Shown: positions 12,170 through 24,567, counted from the first letter of the stretch. The stretch is 64,000 bases of DNA from Nectonema munidae (GCA_030549495.1 JAUIRK010000643.1:496001-560000), one strand, 5' to 3'. The notes: a model not told the origin generated them from the letters alone. Made by a program: numbers and translations.

Positions 12170-13366
12170 GTTAGATTTTATTTAAAAAATTTTTTTTATA
12201 ACATTCAAAATATAACGATCTTTTTTCTTTTTAATTTTAACTGCAATGCTAATTTATTGATTTACGAATTCAATTTACGTTATTTTACGATGATAAATCC
12301 TTCAAAATAATTTATATACATTAGCATTTCTGACTTTTTTTAAAAAAAACAAAGTATAATTGAAAAAAACCTTTATATTTGTGTGTCTATGTGTATTTGT
12401 ATGCTTTATTAATAAAATAAATTTGTACATTGGGTCATTATAGTGTCCCAAAAATGAAAATATGTCAGTTTTAGCGTATTTTTGTGTTTAGTTATACACA
12501 CTATTTGTTACAAAAATTTATTTGAAAAATGGAGTTTGGATTTAATGAAACTTAATCAAACAATTAAATTTATAAAAATATATTCAAAAAATCAATAAAT
12601 TTTATATAACCAATGATCTACATCCAATAAAAAAACGCAGTCTTATATAAAATATTTATTTGTCAAATTATTTATTTTCCAATTTATCGCCAATTTTAAA
12701 TGAGTGCAAATTTAGATTTTTTTACCTTACATGTTCTTTTTAGTCCAAATTTTTATGAAATTATACACTTTTTTTTAAATACAAACTACATTTTTGGACA
12801 CCCCATATTTGTTATATTTAAAAGAAATACGTATAAGCGTAAATAATTTTGATCAATCGTAGGTTTTACTGTCCATATTTTCATGTTTTTTTCACCAGAC
12901 ATACTAATGAGTTTGTTAATCCAATTAAAGGGTTAGTTTCACTTTCACACCTATATTGTACAAGTCTTTCTTGTCTGACATAATTAGACTTTGAATTGAC
13001 TTTTTTTTAATATAAACTTGAAATATTTACTTTTTCACACCTTATAACACTTTTTAAATTATATTGACACTACTCCTTCAGTTGTTTATTTATTTACAAT
13101 ATTTACTTTATAAATTTTTTCATTTTTAAAAAAAAATATTTTTTTTCAAATGCCTAGTGCTACTGCTCATCGAGAGATTTATACTTACTCAATCAACTTT
13201 GCATTTTTCGTATAAATATATATCCAAGGAATCATATTTTAGATTATCTCGTTTATTTTTTATAAAAAAACTATTTTTATTTCAAGTATTATTTTTTACT
13301 TCATTTAAAAATCAGTACACTTTCTAAACATCATCCTTTGCGATAATAATATTTGCTTTTTGATAG
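12170..13366 (+). other. Intron of gene 1 between Ig1 and A3
   Basis: AT-rich intron of about 1.2 kb ending in acceptor TTTTTGATAG. Nothing recognisable is seen in it. Confidence 0.65.
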
Positions 13367-13519
13367 AAAAAGATGCTCCTGTTGCCTCTCAGAGCCAAAG
13401 AAAGTCCATATCAAGGCCTTCATTAAGTAAAATAGAGACCATTAATCTTTCAGAAGACAAAAATCCTGAACTAAAACCTGTTGAAGTTTTGGAATCAACA
13501 AACCAGTCATCTTTACCTT
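13367..13519 (+). CDS. Gene 1 exon A3: basic Ser-rich module
   Basis: A 51-codon exon, phase 1 at both ends, between acceptor TTTTTGATAG and donor T|GTAACT. It encodes KDAPVASQSQRKSISRPSLS, then a stretch with LSEDKNPELKPVEVLESTN. It pairs with A1 (shared DAP, SQSQRKS, SRPSLSKI) and lies about 10.3 kb from it. The motif RKSISRPS offers several potential basophilic-kinase serines. No known domain. Confidence 0.8.
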
Positions 13520-16500
13520 GTAACTCTTTTTTTCATTTTCTTTTATTCAATCCGTTATCAAGAGCTTTTTTTTTATATCATTCGGCACATTACCCCTCCT
13601 TCTTCTATTAAGCAAAATTAAACGATAAAAAGTTAATTAATTAGTTGTTAGTTAGTCAAGTAGTACTGTTATAAGGGGATTAGTTAATCTATCACTAACC
13701 GAACCCCAAATTTATATTCTCTGAATGATCCTTGATTAATTGATTTGATTGTTTATTAACGACAAAATATGAAATGGAAATACTTTAGACTTGGAAAGGA
13801 CCTTTTTATGCTCATCTAAACGATGAAGAGTTTATTGCACTCAACAAAATTTCTGTTTTGGGTAACTTTTTCAAGCTAAATCTTTTACAAAGATATTGCC
13901 AACATAGTCTGAAACCCAAGAAAGGCATTGAGAGCAATCTAAAATGTAAATTGAAAAAGATTAAAAAAAAAGTAAAACAAAAAAGGGCACTTTATTAATT
14001 CAAAAAGTAAAAATGGACAAAAAATATCCATTTCAGAATTTCAGTATATTCAGAATTTGTCAAAAAAAGTTGTATCCATATAAAATGAACACATTTTGGT
14101 AATCAACCAAAACATATAATTCCAATTTATTTTACTCAATATTTTTATTCTTATTGCCGATATCCTTCAAAGGGGAAGGGGAGGGGGGTTAAGAAAGGAA
14201 ATATGATTTTCAAACTGAACTCTAGCTCTCTACTTGATGTTTATTTACGCCTCTTCAAAAGCTTAAACTTACCTATGTTTGTCTTGGCAAACGATAGTGC
14301 ACTACAAAACTAGACACCTACTTGTTGATAAAGACCTGTATTTCTAAATTATATATTTTTATTTTGACATTTTGAAATTACTTAACCAATTCACGATTAA
14401 TGTAATTTTTATAAAAACTATTTTTCTCATTCTTAAAAAAGAGTTTTCAAAACATTTTAATTTGAAGTATTGTTATGAGAAGTTTGAATTATTTTATCTT
14501 CTGTCCTATTTTGCTTGTTTGCTTCAAATTAGCGAATGTATAGACCAGAGAAGTAAAATTACTGACTTGTTTAGTATTCTCTTGGAAGTCCTTTTTGAAA
14601 ACAGCTCTTCCGAAAGTAAGGCCTATTTTAATTGATGTTTTTTTTATGTTTTGATGATAAACGTCAAAGAAATTCTGAAGACAAAATGTTAGCTTATTCG
14701 AGTTCTCCATGAAGATTTTTATGAAGTATATCCTCTCTATTGGACACCCAATCTAGCTATGACAGTTGATGAACCGTTGGTGATCATCAGAGGTGGGTGT
14801 AATATAAAGGTCTATAACCCTAAAAAACCTGGGCATTATGGTCTAAAGTTTACCATCTCAACGATTTTGAGATTTTTTCTTTTTTAAAACCTCAAATTTA
14901 TATTTCTGGATTGTCTGACAGAACCCAATCAATTTTGAAAAGGATCATCATAAGTGACAACAATATTCCTAAAAGCTGTGGGATCTTCATGGGCAGATTT
15001 TTCACTTCTTTAGAAATTGCTAAATGGGCTTTATCTAGCTAGCTATACAATATTTGGGACTGCAATGTCTTCAAGAAAGTTTATTCCTAATGAATGTGAA
15101 CCCAGCACTATATATTGGAAATAAGCCTCACTCAGCATATATACCCAAGAAACATGCCAGCTGTGTATATTAGTACAGAATGCAAGTTATAGTTTCAAAT
15201 AACAATTGCAAACTGGATTCTCTATTAGAGTATAACAAATTTAAACGTGGTGGAGACGTTGGAAATAGAATGGGGAAACAGTTCAGGTTTTATAAATCAT
15301 GCAGGAGATAGATTATTGCCGTGTTTTCAAATTACCTTGATATGTCTTGTGTGATTTCTAAATATAATGCTGCTGGAGAGCTTTTTGGAGAGCTTAAAAC
15401 ACTACCTTGCTATGTCTTTGCGTGAACAAGCAATGAAGCTGAGAGCTTCTTCTTCTTAAATTAACTTTACAATAAAGTCAATTCTCACTTTTTATCGATT
15501 CAATTCGGTTGTATCTGTTCCATTATCAGGTAAAAGAGGATTTTGTTTTACGTGTCTGCCTAAAAAGGTTCGATCTACAAGAAAATGTAAAATCTATTTA
15601 AAGTTAAATTGTAAAACGCACTCAAATTTTGCTTGTAATATCTGCTTATGGTTTATTCTTCATTTACGTGACCAAATTTTCCTTAAGTTTTGATGTTTGT
15701 GCTTATAATTTTTTTCTCTTATTTTAATCTAATTGATTTTTTTAAAAATGTAATATGAAGTGTTTTGAATATTTTGATTTTTTTTCCGATTTAACGCCAT
15801 CTTATCAAAATAAAAAGATTGGCTCTATTGGCTTATTCTTTATTCCAAAAAATAGACAGAGAGCATTTTCATTTTCAAGAAATATTAATCTAAAATTTTA
15901 ATTTCAATAAATAAATAGAATTTTAAACTCAATAAGTCAAAATAAAAATTCTTGAGGCCCAAACTTCCAGTCTAATACTTATCATTTATACTTTTCTCAA
16001 AGTACAAGTTTGAGTGCCTTAGTAATAGGGACATATGGTTGTTTCTAATTATATTTGAATGTAATAAATAATTTCTCGAAGTATCACTTTCTAGAAAGTT
16101 AAATTATTCTTAATATTATCTAGTTAATTTAAAAAAGATTAAGTTCTATTTTTTCATCTCATTTTTGGATATTCTTATTTAACCAATTTTTTGGGCAATC
16201 TTTCCCTCAAGAAATTGAATACTTGGAGGATTTATTTTTCTATCAATTAACTTTTGAGCAATTGATTTGAAGATCCATTCACTCAGTTTCGTTGTAACTA
16301 TATAAAAAATGAAGTTTTATCCTAATTACCTATTACATAAAATATGTTAATACTCATGCCATCATCGACACTTTAATATGTGTAAATCCATATATTCAGT
16401 ATTCACGCTAAAAATACGTTAAAATTTTTACACGCATTGAAATTGAGTAAAAATAGAAATCGCCTTTTGTTTTTCATGGATTTTATCCAAAAATTAAATT

Positions 16501-16680
16501 AATAATATTGAGAATAAGCAAATGAATTATAAATTATTGCATGTTAATTAAAGGTTAACTCTTTTATTATGAAATCAGCGTGATTTAATCAATTGATAAA
16601 TAATAATCACCATTATCCTTGACAACACCGTCAACACAAGGCACGAGAATTATAGCTCCCTTTTGAAAGGATTTCAGTGC
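13520..16680 (+). other. Intron of gene 1 upstream of the internal promoter
   Basis: AT-rich; contains a decayed piggyBac copy (about 14700-15450, listed separately) and otherwise nothing recognisable. Confidence 0.6.
14700..15450 (+). pseudogene. Decayed piggyBac-family transposase
   Basis: Plus-strand reading in shifting frames gives LAMTVDEPLVIIRGGCNIKV and PKKPGHYGLKF (14755-14855), the second catalytic block of DDE_Tnp_1_7 transposases. Next come GRFFTSLEIAKWALSS (about 14990-15045) and EYNKFKRGGDVGNRMGKQFR with YKSC and IIAVFSNYLDMS (15220-15350), corresponding to the family's Y-N-x-x-K-x-G-x-D block and C-terminal region. Many stops and frameshifts. The protein differs clearly from the piggyBac copies at 24801 and 35140. 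Confidence 0.7.
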
Positions 16681-16683
16681 TTA

Positions 16684-16718
16684 TATATAAATAGCAATGC
16701 ATCCACTCTCTACATTCA
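16684..16718 (+). promoter_or_regulatory. Candidate internal RNA polymerase II promoter (TATA plus initiator)
   Basis: TATATAAA at 16684-16691 precedes an arthropod-style initiator TTCATT, A at 16718, by about 30 bp. It lies 63 bp before a start codon that splices in phase into exon A4. A 6-codon upstream ORF (ATG 16729, TGA 16747) sits in the putative leader. It would drive a short isoform made of A4, Ig2 and the tail. Confidence 0.5.
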
Positions 16719-16780
16719 TTCAAAAGAAATGATCATAATCCAAGCTTGAGAATAATTATCATCATTCACTTTTCAAGTAA

Positions 16781-16793
16781 ATGAATACTTCTG
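16781..16793 (+). CDS. Candidate alternative first coding exon (MNTS)
   Basis: ATG AAT ACT TCT G followed by a consensus donor GTAAGT at 16794. The exon ends in phase 1, exactly the phase at which exon A4 (19173) begins; the joined codon is GAT (Asp). Position relative to the TATA box at 16684 and the strong donor are the evidence. No other exon of gene 1 starts with ATG. Too short for homology, so it rests on signal architecture alone. Confidence 0.5.
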
Positions 16794-19172
16794 GTAAGTT
16801 CTTGTTACAAAACTCTTTTACTAAAATATCGAAAAAGGAGGCTCTATCCTCATGGTTGAAACTCCAAGCTAGAATTCCAAGGTTATGATTTTTCCCGTTG
16901 CTTATAAAATATTGAAAATCATCTTTTCCAAGCATTTCATTAGCGGCTTTAAAATTTATTTTTTTACAACTCCTTCACTAGATCTTTTAAACGCATCCAT
17001 TTTTTTACCAAGGTATGTGTTATCCCACTACATGTACAATGAAATGAGAAATACGTTTATTTGTAGCGAAGTGACATAGAGGAAAATTAAATTTAATATT
17101 TACAGATTTAAATTAAATTGTAAAATTTAAATGCAAAAATTTTGATATATTAAGGAGCCAAAATCCCTTCCGAGTTATATTGAATCCTACGTTAAAATGC
17201 ACCGTGTTTCAAATGGATCTACTGTGTATTTTTAAACAAAAAATAAGGAATTAAAAAAAAAACTCATTATTTGTTCTTGAAAACCAATAAATATGAGTTA
17301 TACGCATTGAAGGTGAAAGAGCTTTTTCGTGTGCAATGTTATCTAATCTCTTTGCTAAACTATTTGACCCTTTTTGCCTTTTAAAATCATGCTTGACTTA
17401 AAATAGAGAGGAAGAGAGAGAAAATGGGCGAAGCGGTTTACATGGAAACGAGAATAAACGGTGGGAGAAAATGATGAAATTTAAGTGTTGAGTAAGGACG
17501 TACTGACCTCGTTAAGGATTGTAGAATGATCAATTTTATGATGAAGAGATGACAGACAACTTTATTTCAAATCTAAAAAGCATGTAGAATAGGGTAACCA
17601 AAGGATTGGTAATAGTAACATATGGTACTTTTATGTTTTTAAATTATGTCTTTTTGTGATGTGAAATACCTATTAAGTGAAAAAAGATTGAAGTTGAAAG
17701 ACAAGATAGTTGAGAGCACTTATTTCTTACGTTACAATAATTGAACTTTGAATAAACTTTGTCAACATTTATCTGATTTTACCTGAATTTGTGATTTAAT
17801 AATAAACATTAAATTTGATGTTTATGTATTTAGCATAATAATCTATATTATTTCAAATAAATTTCTTAAAGTAACTCTATTAACCCATTTACGACCAATG
17901 TTCCTATTTGAAAACATAAGTAATTTCATCTTCGTCTGCTTTTTTCAATGACTTTGAATATAAATCGTTTGCGTTTTTTTTAGATATCGTCTGCTTTGCT
18001 TGGTCTTAAATGGGTTAACGAGTAATATTAAAAATAAAAAAACTTAATATTAATATGCAATGACTGTACTAAAGAATATTGGAAGCATTTATTCACAAGG
18101 TAAAAAAAAGCCTCAAATGAATGTTTGTTAATGTTTTATTACATTATATAAATTTAGAAATTTTTGGGTTGCGAAAAAAAGGGCAAGTACACAATTTAAC
18201 GTCGGTAATCACTGATTAGAAGAACACAAAAATTTAACAATTAAAATTAAAAATAGAAAACTTTTGTTGGGGGTATTTTTGTCAAAATTTGTTCAATTTC
18301 TTGATGCAGTACTTCTTTAATTTTTATGAATATACTATTTTTTACTTATTTTAATAAATTAAACTTTGTTTACTGGGTTAAAAAAAGGAAAACATTATTA
18401 TTTCAAAATAAAAAAGAGATGTTAATATTTTTTATAAAATTTTACTTTTTATTTAATATAATTTTCTTATTATAAAAAAACATTTTCTTTGCAGATAACA
18501 CCGCTTTTTAACGGTAATCATAATTTTCAATTCGGTATTACCTATTCAACACCTATTTTAAATCAATAAACCTTACAATTCTAATTTTTCATTTTAAACT
18601 TTTTAACCTTCTCCATGTGAATAATAAATAATAACATGGCATACATGATTGTATGCGCATCATTGTTATTCCTTGAATACTTCAAATTTTTGAAAAATAG
18701 TTTATATATATATCTTGAAATTTACATTTTTTACATTTATTACAGTAAAGCGAAAATTCAGAATTCTTTCTCTTTAACCGTTTAATTAAGGGCAACAAAA
18801 ATTGACCTATAAATCCTAAAAAATGACCTATCCAATTAAAAAATTGACTATATTCGTAAAAAAATTGGCCTAACATCCCTTTTCACAATTAATATATATC
18901 ATTATTGCAACAGAACGTGAAATATTTTAAATTATTTTCTTTTGAAAAGATTGCCTCTTTAAATAAGAGCTCAAAGAAATCTTGACTTTATTCTTCTTCT
19001 CTTATATGTGACTCCACCCCCAAAGCGAATCCTAACCTAAATTACTTCTGAATATGTTCCATTTTTAAAAGTCACAATATCTAGAATTTATAAGTTTTTC
19101 ATCTCTAGAATGTGAAAATAAATAAAAGAGAAAGTTATTATATTATTTTCGCACCTAATATTTTTTGTTTAG
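16794..19172 (+). other. Intron between the alternative first exon and A4
   Basis: AT-rich intron with a piggyBac-type MITE (17884-18014). No other exon seen. It ends in acceptor TTTTTTGTTTAG. Confidence 0.6.
17884..18014 (+). mobile_element. piggyBac-type MITE with intact TTAA flanks
   Basis: CCCATTTACGACCAATG at the left and the reverse complement CCCATTTAAGACCAAG at the right form the TIRs. TTAA tetranucleotides flank it at 17880-17883 and 18015-18018, the piggyBac target. It is 131 bp and non-coding. Homologous copies occur at 4813-4941 (inverted) and, more distantly, 2563-2688. Confidence 0.8.
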
Positions 19173-19322
19173 ATAATATAATCAATGAATCCCAACCACA
19201 AAGAAGGTCAATATCCAGAGCTTCTTTAAGCAAAATTGACATCAATAAAGTTTGCGAGGATAAAAGACCGGATGTGAAACCTGTTGAGGTTGTCAACGTA
19301 AAGACCACATCCTCCCCATCTG
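19173..19322 (+). CDS. Gene 1 exon A4: basic Ser-rich module
   Basis: A 50-codon exon, phase 1 at both ends, between acceptor TTTTTTGTTTAG and donor G|GTATTT. It encodes INESQPQRRSISRASLSKID, then NKVCEDKRPDVKPVEVVNVK and a Thr/Ser-rich end. RRSIS and SRAS are strong candidate PKA-type sites. It pairs with A2 (QPQR, SISRAS) at a distance of about 10.8 kb. It may also be the second exon of a short isoform starting at 16781. Confidence 0.8.
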
Positions 19323-22300
19323 GTATTTGATAAAACGATTAAGCATATTCATTTTAATGATCAATCTTATTTGAAATACTTTATATAATCTATTGATCCA
19401 GAAAAATTTAATCTATCAGTTAATTTTTAACCAATACTTTATTCCTTTTTTTTTATTTTCTAAATTATTACGCTATGTCTTTCAATTGGAATATATTATT
19501 ATTTTTTCAAAGAAGAAAATATCCAAATTTAGTGCCAAAATTGAGTAAATTCAGAAAAAAAATTGAAGGATTAATAAAAAATTTTTTTACCATTATTTTA
19601 AACCTTAGCATACTTTTGAAAGTACAAAATTGTTTGCAGATATTTTTTAGTTCTACTTAAAATTTATTTAAGACAAACTTTTTTTTTAGATTTCAAGATT
19701 TTTTTTACTATTTTTTTTATTATTTATTTATTTTTTTTTATTATTTTTTTTGTTTTTTATTTTTTAGTATTTTTGTTTGCAGGTATTTTTTGCATACTTT
19801 AATTTGGTGTGCCTCTCTCCTTTTCCTCTCTCTTTCTCTCTTTTGCAAATTAAATACGTAAAAGAAAAAAAGAATTTTTACTTCAGAATTTCGTAGAAGA
19901 TATATTAAAATAAAACGCAATAAGTAAAATAATTAAACATATTTATTTCAGGATTAACACTCGTTTTATTGAAATAGATTGAAAACTTTATAATATAGAC
20001 TAAAATTATTTAAAGGTAACGCTTTATATAGTAGTAGCTACTACACTTTTTTTACTAACTAAATTATTAAACACTCTTGTCCGCAGTTTCACAAATGAAT
20101 CAATAAGGTTTCTCAACGCCCAAATTTAACTAAGTAAATAAATTAGTAAAAAAATTAGTTACGCTAACTAACTTATTAAAGACTCTTTTCCAAAATTCCA
20201 ATAGTGAATTAGCAAAGTTTTGAAAATGTAACCCACCATACAATCATGTACTTTTTACAAATAGTAAGAAGGTCAACATCGTAGTTGTAGATGTTCACAG
20301 ACGCAGGGATCGTATTTTTGACAGCCCTGATAAAGCTAGTAAGTTAAAATTGTCTTGTCTGGATATTAGTTAAATTTGAAAATGCACTAAAATTCGGCTT
20401 TAAAAAACTTCTGGGAGGAATGGGATTTTTTGTTTTAATGCGAATTCATTAAATACCTAAAGATGATAAATCTATTGAAACATTAAAGTCTTCTTTTTTG
20501 ACCGGTTTCATTAATTTTACAATTTGTGCATAAAATCTCTGGGTTAAAGAAAGTAAAGCCTAATTAAATATTATCATCTTATAATGAGTTGATTAATCTC
20601 AAAGTTTGTAGTTTATTTCTCTATATATGAACACATACATTATAAGCACATTTTTAGTTGTCAATATGACATCCAAAGAAATGATATTATTCCGAAACTA
20701 GCTAATCAGGACTCTACGATTAAACTGCTGGACATCTGCCGATATAGTATTGTTTTATATTAAATTTCAATGTAACTAACTTCGGTATAAAAGAAGGGTA
20801 AATTATTTGTTTTAATTTTTTTTAACTAATTAAGCACAACTAACTCACTTCCAATTAAATCAATCTAATCTTTTTATGATTTTATTTTATTTTATATTAA
20901 TTCGTTCACAAGATTTTTTTTGGTCACGTATGTCAAACGCGCATAAACACAACCACTTTTGTACTTCGAGAAAGCGATGGTCGGAAGAGAGTAAATAAAC
21001 GAGCATAGTGTATATATAATATACTTTTATAAAAATCAAGATAACGCAAATTTGAAATTTTAAGAAAAAAATGGAAGGAAATGTCTTGAACTTTAAAATC
21101 TGTAAACTCGGTAATTTTGTGGGATCCTTTTTGACATTGGTGTGGTGTTAATTACAAATATTATCATCAAACACCAAGGTGGCGAATATCATATTTACTT
21201 GCATGAAGAAAACCACGATATAAGTAATGAAAATAGATTTATCATATAGCATTGTGGCTTTATGATTGAGAAGATTAGATTTAACCTTGAAATTTCTACA
21301 CCTTTCATCAATAAGCTACAAGAAATATGATTCCATCTTTAAATCCTCTATTCGCATAATCCATATGAATTTTCTTTTTAATTTTTTATATATGTATCAC
21401 CACACTAATTTATCGCTTGAGAAAATATAGTGCTATAATTATTTTCATTTTTACTGTTGCAATGCCTACAACCTGTAAGGTTTTTTCTGTTAGTAAACGT
21501 TTTATGATGGCTCATGTTTGTGACCAATAAGAATTAGTTGGCTAACCAATCAGCCAATTACTTTTTTTAGTTAATTATTTTGAAACCTAGAGTAGAACAT
21601 TTTCAATATAGACTGACATTTCAACCAAATAACTATTCTAATATACCTTGACTTAAACATTTGAAGATACAAGGGAAAGATTAATTTAAATTAGATATGA
21701 TTGGACAGTTTGGCTACAGACACTTTTTCTAAGTGAAAATTTGCTCAACGAAAGTTTAGCCTAATCCACTACTATTTACTTTGATTGAGAAAAGTATTCA
21801 TTAAATTTATTCATTTAATTTTATGTATTTAATTTTACTTTTTTCTTACGATATAATTCATTCATATCCATCAATCTCTCATTATAAAGAAAGCAAATTT
21901 CATGGATATTATTTAGATATAACCTTTCTTTCCAAATTTTCTCCTTTTCTCCAAGCACGATAAAATTGCCGTAATATGTTAAACTGTGAATAAGTGTAAT
22001 TTCTTTTGCACTTCAAGCCTGTCATATTTTCGAAGCGGTGAGTATTTGGATCATCAAGTCAAAAAAAAATAATAAAATACCATAGATATGTAATGAATGA
22101 TGATGTACCTTTACGATTTAATGAAAAAATATTTTCTTTCTTAAAATGTAATATCGATCTTTTATATTTGTCTGCCTTCCAGTTTATTTGAAATAGTTAT
22201 TTTTATATTAGAAATTCAACGTAATACGAATTACCTTTTAAAAATGCAGCTTTAGACACCTATTTATGATTTTTAACCCCCCCCCCCCTCACCCTCTTCC

Positions 22301-22467
22301 TAAAATACTTACATGAATACACATCTGATCTTTAAATAGTTGTAAATTGCATTTTGTTTTGAATAACGCTTACTTCGACACCCTATTGGCTACATCTTTT
22401 TATATAATTGCGAAGATTTGCAGCCTGTGATAATTATTTCGAAATTTGACATTGTTAATTCTTTTAG
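19323..22467 (+). other. Intron of gene 1 between A4 and Ig2
   Basis: AT-rich intron. Includes a T-rich low-complexity stretch (19680-19790), a poly-C run near 22276, and one copy of a dispersed repeat (22147-22330). No exon supported. Confidence 0.6.
22147..22330. repeat. Dispersed repeat, copy 1
   Basis: Shares long blocks with 29018-29220, including GAAATAGTTATTTTTATA, then TTAGAAATTCAA and GAATTACCTTT. Its type is unknown; no coding or clear terminal structure is visible. Confidence 0.6.
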
Positions 22468-22764
22468 CTGATTCCTCTCCAAAAATAATAAGTGCCTCGG
22501 TGAAGACTCACAGCATTAATGAGGGAGAATCTTTCGAAGTGAGTGTGGACTGCTCAGGAGATCCAGCACCCAGCATAGAATGGCTTTTGAATGACAAGTC
22601 AGTGTCGGGAAAAGGCGCCTTTTCCGTCCAACAATCGGGAACAACGTCTCGCCTTCGCATCAACCAATGTGATCCCTCCCATCAAGGCAAGATCAGCGTT
22701 TTGGCATTGAATGAAAAGGGAATCTCGACAGCTGATGTCGCAAATTTGGTTGTCATAGCAAATC
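22468..22764 (+). CDS. Gene 1 exon Ig2: complete I-set immunoglobulin domain
   Basis: A 99-codon exon, phase 1 at both ends, between acceptor TAATTCTTTTAG and donor C|GTAAAC. It encodes an I-set fold: SSPKIISASVK, EVSVDCSGDPAPSIEWLLND with the C-strand Trp, then CDPSHQGKISVLALNEKG and DVANLVVIAN. The B-strand Cys is present (VDCSG) but the F-strand Cys is replaced (ISVLALN). It is strongly similar to Ig1 (shared WLLND, SVSGK/AVSGK, CDPSHQGK, SVLALN), about 10.6 kb upstream. The residues suggest an intracellular titin-like Ig. Confidence 0.87.
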
Positions 22765-23691
22765 GTAAACTTTTTCATTTTCTTACTTTTCCATTTTCAT
22801 ATTGGACTCCATGGTGGATCCAAATGCTCGAATTAAGGATGTAGAGCGTCCAAATTGTTTTGTCCTTTGAGAGAAAAAGAATTTAATATTTTTAAACGGA
22901 TGTTTTTCATTTCTGCGGACATTTTTGTAACATGCTCAAAGGGCTAAAAACTTTCTTATACATGCACTAACAAAAAAATTTGTTATATTTACAAATTTAA
23001 AGTACCTCTTTCCAAAAAAAAATTAATTTATAAATGTAATTAAAACTAGATAATTTGCAATTTCCACTAAAGCCGATTTGAGTTTTTAACAAAAGAACTT
23101 TGTTAATACTATTACTTTTTATTGATTTTTAAAAATAATTTTGTCAAACCAAAACGAATCATTTCACTTATCCTTCGATTTCATTTGTTTCAATAACAGA
23201 ACCATCAATCAGTAGTGAAACAAAACAAGTAAAGACTTTGCTTGAATTATTGAGGCCGATCAAATTTTTATCGTAAATAGCATAAAATCTCTTTTTCTCA
23301 ATGTACCATCTAAAATAGTATAAACTTAAAAAAATAAGGTAGTATAATAGTTGCTACAAGTTGTCTTCTTAATTGGCATACTTATATGTCTGTATTATTC
23401 CGTTTTCAGCGTTTCGAAATGTTCTAACAACTTTTAACAGTGGGAATTAAGATTCTCCCACGTGACACTTTTGCTAAATACACAGAAAGATTCTTAGTAC
23501 GTAGGCCTTACTATCTTGACATTTAAAAAATTTTAATCTAGTTTTTTAGTACCAATCATAATCATACATTAAAACAGATAAACAATACCAGCAACTGGAT
23601 ATAATGACTGTCAAGTACCCCTTCTTTCATTGGTCAAATTTATAAATGAATTTTTTCATTCAAAATCGTAATACTTGTAAATTTTTCAAAG

Positions 23692-23888
23692 CAAAGCATG
23701 AACAGAACACAAAAAGTGATTCCCGTTATGGCAATTACACGGATGCACCTACTAGACCTGATTCTAAGGCCTATGAATACAATGGCACCAGCCAGTACCC
23801 CGCTAACACTCGTGAACATATGGGCTCCAGAAGTTGTTGTTATGGCTATGGCAATGATTGCTGTCATTATGGTCAGTGCTCCTATCAA
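23692..23888 (+). CDS. Gene 1 tail exon: Tyr/Cys-rich
   Basis: Exon from acceptor TTTTTCAAAG to donor CAA|GTAAGC, phase 1 in and phase 0 out, compatible with Ig2 upstream and the terminal exon at 30031. It encodes a hydrophilic stretch with SDSRYGNYTDAPTRPDSK and TSQYPANTREHMGS, then SRSCCYGYGNDCCHYGQCSY, rich in Tyr, Gly and paired Cys. I recognise no family. The assignment to gene 1 rests on phase and position; it could instead be part of another gene whose 5' exons are unseen. Confidence 0.6.
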
Positions 23889-24567
23889 GTAAGCAATTTT
23901 GATTGGTTATAAAACAAACATTTTAAAGTCAAACATTCAAATTTATCAATCATTTCTTCAATTATTTTCTATACCTAGAAACTCTCTGATAATAATACTC
24001 TCATTTTTGCCAAGCATCTTTTCATACGACTTTCGGGTGACATTTCATCCATTTTGGCCTTAAAAACCTCGTGACACATCAACGATGTGAGTAATAAAGC
24101 TGTAACGCTAAATATTCTCTTATTATTTATAACTAAAGATTTTAGTTTCAGTTCTGAACTTTATAAAATCAAGGAAAAGTTACTATAAAAAAAGTTACCT
24201 TGTATACTATCGGGTAAATTTTCACCTATAATATAAATTGAACACTATAAGTTTTCCATCCCTTCTCATATCATAGAAGTACAAAAATAAAACGAAAAAT
24301 TTATTAGAATATGCATAAGCTACATCATCATCACGTTAGCATTATATATAATATATTATTATATGAGGGATTAGTTATTGCGTATAGGACGATTTCATGA
24401 AGAAGTCTCGCGTTAAAAATTTAACGAATGATATATACATATGCTAATAAAAGAAAAAAATCGATTTTGATGAGGTGTTCTGTGTTAGTTCAAGCATATC
24501 TACTAAGTTAGTTTCTTTATTTGCCTATTTTGTTTTTCACTTATTTGAAAAAGTGAATTCACTATAG

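Noticed and set aside
18682-18876. Minus-strand 64-codon frame with hydrophobic residues
   Set aside because: AT-rich sequence rich in Phe/Ile/Lys by composition; no homology, splice or promoter signals.
20255-20341. Possible further copy of the Ser-rich module (AAGAAGGTCAACATC followed by a GTAAGT donor)
   Set aside because: Similarity to A4 is limited to about 15 bases. The phase-1 frame has a stop and the only open frame does not have symmetrical phases.
23640-23892. Hydrophobic frames on both strands over the Tyr/Cys exon
   Set aside because: The splice donor, phases and match to the terminal exon support only the + strand frame used in the tail exon.
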